Assembly (NCBI RefSeq): GCF_946479715.1
Contig: NZ_CAMLHF010000142.1
Coordinates: forward strand, 1 to 14,898
Reading direction: 5' to 3'
Length of the DNA: 14,898 nucleotides
DNA from: an uncultured Pedobacter sp.
GTDB lineage: Bacteria > Bacteroidota > Bacteroidia > Sphingobacteriales > Sphingobacteriaceae
The notes below the pieces were generated by a model. That model made no database searches. It was not told the DNA's origin and worked only from the letters and a program-made list of their open reading frames with translations. This document shows, piece after piece, positions 7,228 to 13,392 of the stretch (position 1 is the first letter of the stretch; every line of letters begins with the position of its first letter). A program made the position numbers and the translations under genes.

Positions 7228-7680
7228 CTAACCATCTACGTCTTTTATAATCATGCAGTTTACATTGCCTCTTTTCTCCACTGTTATGATGTAGTCCGAA
7301 AATTCCATATTCAGATTTTGCTGCATAATGGTATAAAAACCATCCATTTGGTGCTGAGGTACAAACAGCTTGTAACACCTGATCTCTAGTAATTTTTTAG
7401 GCTCCATTACTTCAACAATGATCTGCTCTTTGCTCATCGGTGCACCAGCTCCATAAGCAATGGCAAAGAGCTGCTCAACCGTGTAATTGCGAACAATGAT
7501 GGTCTTGCCTCCATTGGCTACTTCCTTTTTGATCTTAAACCCTGGTTTGTTGCCAGACTGATAACCTGAAAATCCATATTTGTAAAGCTGTAGCTGGTTT
7601 TGTACTGTTGATTTTTCTTTGATTTGGCCATAACTAAGGTTTAAGCATATAGTAGCCATTACGAAAGTGGGTTTGGTCAT
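7228..7680 (-). CDS. Small exported protein, possible DUF3738/TIGR03435-like region (150 aa)
   Basis: The function is not certain. Residues 1-19 (MTKPTFVMATICLNLSYGQ) look like a signal peptide, so the protein is probably periplasmic. The segment KKEVANGGKTIIVRNYTVEQLFAIAYG (51-77), followed by LLEIRCYKLFVPQHQ and IMQQNLNMEFSDYIITVEKRGNVNCMIIKD (to 147), recalls the C-terminal DUF3738/TIGR03435-type region that in Sphingobacteria often follows a TlpA-like thioredoxin domain. Here no thioredoxin domain or CxxC motif is present, so it would be a stand-alone or truncated form. The resemblance is from memory of family features, not an alignment. The gene lies alone on the minus strand, between two gene-poor stretches. 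A tandem repeat array lies about 150 bp upstream of its start, and part of its start region seems duplicated there. Confidence 0.5.
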   Translation of the reverse strand: MTKPTFVMATICLNLSYGQIKEKSTVQNQLQLYKYGFSGYQSGNKPGFKIKKEVANGGKTIIVRNYTVEQLFAIAYGAGAPMSKEQIIVEVMEPKKLLEIRCYKLFVPQHQMDGFYTIMQQNLNMEFSDYIITVEKRGNVNCMIIKDVDG

Positions 7681-7815
7681 TTTTATATTGTTTTTAAGAA
7701 TGAATTTTTGGGCAAAGCATGGCCATTACGATGGTTTGATTCGTTACTAAATAGGTGCAGATTAGTAGCTTGTGTTCGGCAGAATCAGGGCAAATTAAGG
7801 ACAGAGAGGGGATTG

Positions 7816-7877
7816 CTTCGGAAAACGGGTACCTTTTCCCGAAGAAAACCCGAAGCTGTCTCCTAGCTGTCTCGAAG
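7816..7877 (-). repeat. Four 11-bp tandem repeats with an inverted fifth copy
   Basis: On the minus strand, from 7877 down to 7834, four adjacent 11-mers read CTTCGAGACAG, CTAGGAGACAG, CTTCGGGTTTT and CTTCGGGAAAA. An inverted copy, CTTCGGAAAA on the plus strand (7816-7825), pairs with the last unit (7834-7844) as a 10-bp stem with one bulged base around the loop CGGGTACC. The 11-bp period is close to one helical turn and is not a multiple of three, so this is not a coding repeat. A regulator-binding array is possible but unproven. Confidence 0.75.
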
Positions 7878-8008
7878 CAGGTCATACCAATCTATAAGAA
7901 AGCTGTAAACCTGCTCAGTCTGGTGGGCAAAGGATTAGTGCAAAAAGAATGGCTATAAGTACCTCCATATTGAATAATCATGGCTGATATTATATGAATC
8001 TGAAAGTA

Positions 8009-8173
8009 GAGATTCTAGAAACGCAAAAAGCGTGAAACCCCACTTATTGTCTTAGAGGTCCTGAGAGACCCGACTACAAATAAGCAAGGCTCACGCTCTT
8101 TAAGGCGCAAGCACTTGATCACTTATTCTCTCGTAGTCATATGAAGTTCTCAGGTTTCTAAGACGAGATTCTA
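8009..8173. repeat. Structured block flanked by 9-bp direct repeats
   Basis: GAGATTCTA occurs at 8009-8017 and 8165-8173, flanking 147 bp. The block contains a long hairpin: GTCTTAGAGG (8049-8058) pairs with TTTCTAAGAC (8155-8164), CCTGAGA (8060-8066) with TCTCAGG (8148-8154), GACTAC (8072-8077) with GTAGTC (8133-8138), AATAAG (8079-8084) with CTTATT (8122-8127), and CAAG (8085-8088) with CTTG (8114-8117). Two G.U pairs exist only if the plus strand is the RNA. The block could be an uncharacterised RNA, or a small non-autonomous insertion with target duplications, although its ends are not clear inverted repeats. Confidence 0.55.
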
Positions 8174-8185
8174 AAGTGCTAAATG

Positions 8186-8201
8186 CTTCAATATTTTGAA
8201 G
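8186..8201. repeat. Small palindrome CTTCAA-TATT-TTGAAG
   Basis: Perfect 6-bp arms surround a 4-base loop, 13 bp right of the second direct repeat. It is not followed by a T-run on either strand, so it is not a clear terminator. A minus-strand -7 box match (TATTTTTG, 8208-8215) lies just beyond it and could start a transcript through the hairpin block. Confidence 0.4.
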
Positions 8202-8427
8202 ATTTGGCAAAAATATAATATTTAGCTTTTACATATCTTTTTAGTTTTATCAAATATACTAAACTACTGCTCTAAGAACAATAATTTCTGTTAAATTAAT
8301 TTAAATAATCTATTTTAAAATTTTGCGTCAAAAATCAAAATTTTGGAGATTCTGAACTCCAATTAAATATTTCTGTTTTCCTTATGAAAATTGATGTTTA
8401 ACTACATCATAACTAAAAGACAGAACT

Positions 8428-8952
8428 ATGGCAACCTTAAGCATTCCTCAAAATGGCCACGCCTTAAAAGGAAAAAACAGAACCCGAAAAGCAGTTCCCT
8501 CAGTAGACCTTACCGCAATGGTGGATCTGGCATTTCTTTTAATAACCTTTTTCATGCTCACAACATCCCTATCTAAGTCGCAGGCCATGGATATAGCCAA
8601 GCCCGTTATTGATATTCCTGATCAACCTTATCCTGCCTCAAGAACGCTAACAGTTCTTTTGGGTAAAGACAATAGCATTGTTTGGTATAAAGGTGAGACG
8701 GATAAGGCAACTCCACATCGTGTGAGTTTTAAAATGATAGGCAGCGTTTTAGCTCAAAATAAAAAAGAAATAGCAAGGTTGCACCAAAATGATCCTGCCA
8801 AGTTTATGATTGTTATTATTAAACCTACCGAAGGATCTACATATAAGAATTTTGTAGATGTATTGGATGAAATGAGTATCGCAGATGTGAAATCTTATCT
8901 GATTGATGACAATAGTCTGGCCAGTCAGGAACAGGGATTTATAGAAAGGTAA
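8428..8952 (+). CDS. ExbD/TolR family biopolymer transport protein
   Basis: This is a 174-residue inner-membrane protein of the ExbD family, which with ExbB uses the proton gradient to energise TonB and outer-membrane transporters. After a basic cytoplasmic N-terminus (about 1-25, KGKNRTRKAVPS) comes VDLTAMVDLAFLLITFFML (27-45), the single transmembrane helix; Asp33 is the conserved proton-carrying residue. The periplasmic domain follows, with the TLTVLLG and WYKGE strands often seen in Bacteroidota members and the C-terminal segment FVDVLDEMSIADVKSYLIDD. Length and layout are normal. It is an orphan here: no exbB, tonB or second exbD lies nearby. It converges with the AraC gene across an 11-bp gap. 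The upstream SusC/SusD-type pair beyond that regulator is a TonB-dependent system it might serve, but core genes elsewhere in the genome may do this. Confidence 0.93.
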   Translation: MATLSIPQNGHALKGKNRTRKAVPSVDLTAMVDLAFLLITFFMLTTSLSKSQAMDIAKPVIDIPDQPYPASRTLTVLLGKDNSIVWYKGETDKATPHRVSFKMIGSVLAQNKKEIARLHQNDPAKFMIVIIKPTEGSTYKNFVDVLDEMSIADVKSYLIDDNSLASQEQGFIER

Positions 8953-8963
8953 CTGTTCTAAGA

Positions 8964-9857
8964 TTAAAAATACCGATAAGACTCGGCTGCTACTTTTTGG
9001 TATTCATTACGGTATTGATTAGGTTGTTTTCCTATAACTTTTTTAAATTGTTTGTTAAAGTTAGAGAGCGTTTGAAAGCCGCATTCGTAACCAATCTGAT
9101 CAATATTCATTTTTCCTTCTTTGAGTAATTTGCAGGCAGATTCTATCCGGATCTCTTTAAGAAAATCTGAAAATGATTTATTTACACGCGCCCTAAAATA
9201 TCTGCTAAAGGAAGTACGGGTCATATTTATTAATGAGGCAACCTCTTCTGCACTAATGGTGTGTTTGAAATTCCTCATTACGTGTCCATATACCTTGTTC
9301 ATTCTGGTAGTCTCCGCTTCAGTATTAGACGAAATCAAATAATTATGGGTAACAAAATGATAGTCGTTGGATTTCGCCAGTACATTTAATATTTTAAGCA
9401 ATTGAATAACGCCATCCATGCCATCTAATTCTAACAGCTCACGCATCATTTTACTTACAACAACCTTTGTTTTCCCAATAATTTCTAGTCCCCGTTCAGA
9501 TTTTTGAAATAGCCTGTCGATTTGGCCCATTTCATCTTTTAACCGCAATGCATCTCCAAAAAAATCTTTATGGAAATATACTACAATAACTCGGGTGGAT
9601 AGCTGGCTGTCCTTTTCAAAATATTTGTTTTCATTTCTCCATACATGTGGAAGATGCGGACCAATAAGTACCATGTCCATGGCCTTAAATGAGGTAATGT
9701 TATTGCCTACAAAACGGCTTCCTTCGCCTTCCAGAACGCAGTTTAATTGAAATTCGGGATGTGAGTGAAACGTAGGATCAAAATATGGGGCATAAATTTC
9801 TTTAACCACATACACTTTAGATTGTGAAATAGGCGATTTGGGTATAACGTGCGTCAT
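8964..9857 (-). CDS. AraC family transcriptional regulator
   Basis: This is a 297-residue one-component regulator. The N-terminal half is a cupin-like ligand-binding domain with HSHPEFQLNCVLEGEG (31-46), where His31, His33 and Glu35 form a typical cupin cluster, and LIGPHLPHVW (64-73). The C-terminal AraC domain has two helix-turn-helix units at about 201-222 (ISAEEVASLINMTRTSFSRYF) and 250-273 (MNIDQIGYECGFQTLSNFNKQF), ending in the usual GKQPNQYR. It is not a hybrid two-component protein. The gene is divergent from the susC-like gene over a 329-bp gap, so it very likely controls susC-susD in response to a sugar or related ligand. The start ATG at 9855-9857 gives a typical length. A -7 box match (TATATTTG, minus strand, 9979-9986) lies upstream, implying a leader of about 115 nt. 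Confidence 0.93.
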   Translation of the reverse strand: MTHVIPKSPISQSKVYVVKEIYAPYFDPTFHSHPEFQLNCVLEGEGSRFVGNNITSFKAMDMVLIGPHLPHVWRNENKYFEKDSQLSTRVIVVYFHKDFFGDALRLKDEMGQIDRLFQKSERGLEIIGKTKVVVSKMMRELLELDGMDGVIQLLKILNVLAKSNDYHFVTHNYLISSNTEAETTRMNKVYGHVMRNFKHTISAEEVASLINMTRTSFSRYFRARVNKSFSDFLKEIRIESACKLLKEGKMNIDQIGYECGFQTLSNFNKQFKKVIGKQPNQYRNEYQKVAAESYRYF

Positions 9858-10186
9858 TTTATTGAAATTATCTTAAATATTGGCTATATGGAAATTTTAG
9901 GATACAATATAGTCATTATTAGATAACAAGTGCCAATGATTCCAGCGCAATAAAATTTAAACTTGTATTAACCAAAACCAAATATAGACGATTGTAAAAT
10001 AGAACGACGCGATTCCGGAATCCCGCAACTATCTAGAAAATCAGAACATGACGCCATAAGGTAATTTATGGGCGCGGTAATTTTTATTAGTCATTAATTA
10101 AAGAAAGGAGATAAGCCATAGTAGTATGAGCATTAAACATGTCGATTTCAGTTATTTAACCTAAACTTAATCAAACTTAATATAAG
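9858..10186. promoter_or_regulatory. Divergent control region between araC-like and susC-like genes
   Basis: This 329-bp region should hold promoters for both genes. Toward the regulator there is a minus-strand TATATTTG (9979-9986). Toward susC I found no full TAnnTTTG match; the nearest is TAATTTTT (10078-10085), which suggests a promoter that depends on an activator. A perfect 12-bp palindrome GATTCCGGAATC (10011-10022) is the clearest operator candidate. Near susC there is a GGAG purine stretch (10107-10110), a possible 12-codon leader frame (10126-10164) and a tandem AAACTTAAT repeat (10163-10171, 10173-10181) ending 5 bp before the start codon. Confidence 0.6.
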
Positions 10187-13100
10187 ATGAAAAAATTAAT
10201 ACTCAAGAGATTTGTTCTATTTGAGCAAGCTTTGCTAAGAAAACATTATCATGTTTTTCTTTTACTGATCACCATTGTTTTATTGTCCCGGGAGTCTGTG
10301 AATGCACAACAAAAGACGATTACCGGTACCGTAACTTTTCAACAAAAACCACTAACCGGGGTGAGCGTTAAGTTAAAGGGAGCCAATACAGGTATGAGTA
10401 CAAATGAACAGGGCAAGTACTCCGTTTCCTTACCAACGGGAAGAGGCGTATTGGTATTCACCTATATCGGATTTCTTACAAAAGAGGTTATCGTGGAGGG
10501 TAGCACTACAATTAACGTAGAATTGGAAGAGGATAAACAACAGTTAACCGAAGTTGTTGTAACGGGATATGGCACCCAAAAAAGAGAATCAATAACGGGA
10601 GCCATTTCAACCGTTACCAGTAAAGATCTGGAAAAAGTACACGGCGGCTCGCAAGTAAGTACAGGATTGGCTGGGAAGTTACCGGGTGTTACCTTTCGTA
10701 TGCCTGATGGGCGACCAGGTGGTGGCGCTACCATTCAGGTAAGAAACATGGGGAATCCATTATTTGTAATTGATGGGATCCAACAGGATAAACGACAGTT
10801 CGACAATCTTGCTCCAAGTGATATAGAAAGCATTACCGTTTTAAAGGATGCTTCTGCAGCTGTTTATGGTGTGCGTGCTGCGAATGGTGTTGTGGTTGTA
10901 ACCACAAAAAGAGGAAGCAGAGGGGAAAAGAATGTAATAAATATCGATACCTATGCCGGCTTTCAGAATTGGAGCAGGTTCCCTGATGTAGTGAATGATT
11001 CATACGAATGGTATTTAGGCAAAGCTGATGCGGAGATGAACAACGGAGGGACAACTACGGTTACCAAAGAGGAACTAGCCAAATACAAGGAAGGCACTGC
11101 TCCGGGTTATCAAAGTTTTAACTGGAAGGACTTTATTGTACAGAAAAATGCACCGTTGTATCAGCAAGCTATTAACGCTACCGGTGGTTCTGATAGAATA
11201 AACTATTATTTTTCTGGTACAAACATGTTTCAATATTCTGTATTAGGACGCGAGTTTACCTATGGGCGTAAAAACATCAATGCCAATATGGATGCCAATA
11301 TTACAGATAGGTTAAAAGTTGGGATTGGGATAAATGGATGGAACGAAGTGAGAGATAATCCTGGAATACCCGGGGGTGATGACTATAATTTACCAAGAGC
11401 TGCCATTTTATGGAACAGGCCCTGGGAACGTCCGTATGCGAATGACAATCCGGATTACATAAATGATATTGGCCACAATGAATCCAATTGGGCTTATAAC
11501 AATAAGAAATACGGTGGATATTCGAATGATAGAAGACGTTATGGATCGGCCAGGTTTAATGCCCAATATCAAATCCCATACATAAAAGGACTTGTTGCAC
11601 AGGGATCTTATTCTTACGGACTTGAAGATCGCTTGCATGATGGTCACGAGTATACTTACAAAACGTATACCTATAATCCTACCGATGATACTTATAAAGC
11701 AACCGGAGGTAGTATCAATCCATGGCGGGAGCGTAGGACCCAGAAGATAGAAAAGAATAACTATCAGGTTGGATTAAACTACAACAATACTTTTGGTAAA
11801 CATACAGTAGGAGGGCTTCTCATTTCTGAAAGATATGATGTAAGGGACAAAGAAGTATTTGTTCATGCTGTACCAGCAACAAACGTGCTTCCACTTATCT
11901 ATTTTAACACTACGGATACTTACAATGATCGTGATGACCAGCAGGCCCGTATCGGATACATTGGAAAGATAAACTACAATTACGCGAATAAGTACTACCT
12001 GGAGTTTTCAGGCAGGAGGGACGCTTCGTGGAAATTTGCTCCGGATAAAAGGGTTGGGTTTTTCCCTTCTGTATCTGGTGGATGGAGAATTACTGAAGAG
12101 AAATTCATGAAATCACTGTTAGGTGAAAACAGTAAGCTGAACGATTTGAAAATCCGTGCTTCTTACGGTGTACTGGGAGATGATGATAACGGAATATTAC
12201 CAACGGATTATCTGGCCGGCTATAATTATAATCAGAATGGCTATGGTATTCTTGATGGAAACCCGGTTATAGGTTCAAGGGATAAAGGTAAGCCCATCCT
12301 AAATATTTCGTGGTTTAAAAGTAAGATCCTGGATATAGGTGCCGATTTTACCATGTTTAACAATAAATTGATTGGAAGTGTCGACTATTTCAAAAGATTG
12401 CGAACTGGGCTTAGAGGTACCAAATATGATATCGTTTTACCGAGCGAGATTGGTTTTAATCTAAGTGACGAAAATATAAATAAAGACGAGCAGGCCGGGG
12501 GTGAGATTTCACTTGCCTATAATGGATCAGCCGGTGCAGTTACTTTTAGCGTTGGTGGAAATGTGGGATATGCGCGTAGTAAGTTCACCTCTTCTTACAA
12601 ACCCATATTTTTTAACTCATGGGATCAGTACCGTAATTCTGCCGAGGGTAGATACAAGAACCTTTTTTGGGCATATGATGTAGTAGGCCAGTTTCAATCA
12701 CAGGAAGAAATAAATAACTACCCGATAAATATTGACGGGCAGGGTAATAAAACCCTATTACCTGGCGACTTGATTTATAAGGACCTGAATGGTGATGGAA
12801 AAATTGATGGATATGATGAGCGCCCGCTAGGTTATGGAAGAAGCGCTGACGGAACCAACCAGCCAATTATCAATGGTGGATTTAATTTTAGCGTAGCATG
12901 GAAGGGATTTGATTTTGCTGCTGATTTTTCAATAGGATCGATGTACAGCTATAATCAGGAAAACGAGATCAGAAGAGGGTTTTCTTATAATTCAGGAGCA
13001 TTAAATACCATTTTAACTGACAGATGGAGAAGAGCCGATGCTTTTGATTTAAATAGTCAATGGATACCAGGTAAATATCCTGCATTAAGGTTTAACGTCA

Positions 13101-13372
13101 ATTCAGCTAGTTCCGTGAATAAAAATTCTATTTTTTGGTTGCATAATGTAACTGCCATTCGTGCCAGAACATTGGAGCTAGGTTATTCTTTACCTAAATC
13201 ATTAATAGGAAAAATAAACATCCAAAAGGCACGCCTGTTTGTAAATGGCTATAACCTATTTTCTATTGATAACCTAAGCAAGTACAAGGTTGACTCGGAA
13301 GTTCAGGATACAAATGGTTTACAATACCCACAAAATTCATTTGTTAACATGGGCATTAACCTCACTTTATAA
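10187..13372 (+). CDS. SusC/RagA family TonB-linked outer membrane protein
   Basis: This 1061-residue TonB-dependent transporter probably imports oligosaccharides or similar ligands across the outer membrane with its SusD partner. A signal peptide with a long basic start ends near Ala40 (VNA, then QQK). A carboxypeptidase-regulatory-like domain spans about 45-115 (ITGTVTFQQKPLTGVSVKLKG). The conserved VVVTGYGTQKR lies at 123-133, and the plug domain runs to about 245 with FVIDGIQQD (193-201) and SITVLKDASAAVYGVRAANG (215-234), signatures of SusC. The remainder is the 22-strand barrel. DLNGDGKIDG at 866-875 looks like a calcium-binding loop, often seen in these proteins. There is no STN domain, so control by an anti-sigma/ECF pair is unlikely; the divergent AraC gene is the likely regulator. 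The susD-like gene follows after 20 bp. The substrate cannot be inferred. Confidence 0.97.
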   Translation: MKKLILKRFVLFEQALLRKHYHVFLLLITIVLLSRESVNAQQKTITGTVTFQQKPLTGVSVKLKGANTGMSTNEQGKYSVSLPTGRGVLVFTYIGFLTKEVIVEGSTTINVELEEDKQQLTEVVVTGYGTQKRESITGAISTVTSKDLEKVHGGSQVSTGLAGKLPGVTFRMPDGRPGGGATIQVRNMGNPLFVIDGIQQDKRQFDNLAPSDIESITVLKDASAAVYGVRAANGVVVVTTKRGSRGEKNVINIDTYAGFQNWSRFPDVVNDSYEWYLGKADAEMNNGGTTTVTKEELAKYKEGTAPGYQSFNWKDFIVQKNAPLYQQAINATGGSDRINYYFSGTNMFQYSVLGREFTYGRKNINANMDANITDRLKVGIGINGWNEVRDNPGIPGGDDYNLPRAAILWNRPWERPYANDNPDYINDIGHNESNWAYNNKKYGGYSNDRRRYGSARFNAQYQIPYIKGLVAQGSYSYGLEDRLHDGHEYTYKTYTYNPTDDTYKATGGSINPWRERRTQKIEKNNYQVGLNYNNTFGKHTVGGLLISERYDVRDKEVFVHAVPATNVLPLIYFNTTDTYNDRDDQQARIGYIGKINYNYANKYYLEFSGRRDASWKFAPDKRVGFFPSVSGGWRITEEKFMKSLLGENSKLNDLKIRASYGVLGDDDNGILPTDYLAGYNYNQNGYGILDGNPVIGSRDKGKPILNISWFKSKILDIGADFTMFNNKLIGSVDYFKRLRTGLRGTKYDIVLPSEIGFNLSDENINKDEQAGGEISLAYNGSAGAVTFSVGGNVGYARSKFTSSYKPIFFNSWDQYRNSAEGRYKNLFWAYDVVGQFQSQEEINNYPINIDGQGNKTLLPGDLIYKDLNGDGKIDGYDERPLGYGRSADGTNQPIINGGFNFSVAWKGFDFAADFSIGSMYSYNQENEIRRGFSYNSGALNTILTDRWRRADAFDLNSQWIPGKYPALRFNVNSASSVNKNSIFWLHNVTAIRARTLELGYSLPKSLIGKINIQKARLFVNGYNLFSIDNLSKYKVDSEVQDTNGLQYPQNSFVNMGINLTL

Positions 13373-13392
13373 CAGTTTTTAATTGAACTAAC

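Larger units (their letters stand above)
7681..8427. other. 747-bp gene-free stretch with repeats and structured DNA
   Basis: No reading frame here looks real; the short ones (7694-7885 minus, 7755-7958 plus) cross the repeats and have no family features. The stretch holds a 10-bp copy of part of the neighbouring gene start (7722-7731), an 11-bp tandem array (7834-7877) with an inverted copy (7816-7825), a long imperfect hairpin (8049-8164) flanked by 9-bp direct repeats, a small palindrome (8186-8201), and a hairpin TTGGAG/CTCCAA (8343-8362) upstream of the exbD-like gene. A weak promoter-like TTTG-N22-TATTTCTG (8342-8375) could serve that gene. Confidence 0.6.

Noticed and set aside
7694..7885. 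Minus-strand open frame of 63 codons
   Set aside because: It crosses the 11-bp tandem array, whose period breaks the frame, has no start context and resembles no family; only its end (VMAMLC) echoes the neighbouring gene.
7755..7958. Plus-strand open frame of 67 codons
   Set aside because: It overlaps the repeat array on the other strand and shows no signal, domain or motif.
8049..8164. Integron attC site or IS605-type end
   Set aside because: The arms lack the attC core GTTRRRY and its complement, and there is no integrase or transposase in the window.
8018..8164. SRP RNA, tmRNA or RNase P RNA
   Set aside because: None of the conserved signature segments of these RNAs (for example the GGAAG/GCAG loop region of SRP RNA) is present.
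7816..8173. CRISPR array
   Set aside because: The repeats are 8-11 bp, tandem without spacers, or only two to three copies; no cas genes are present.
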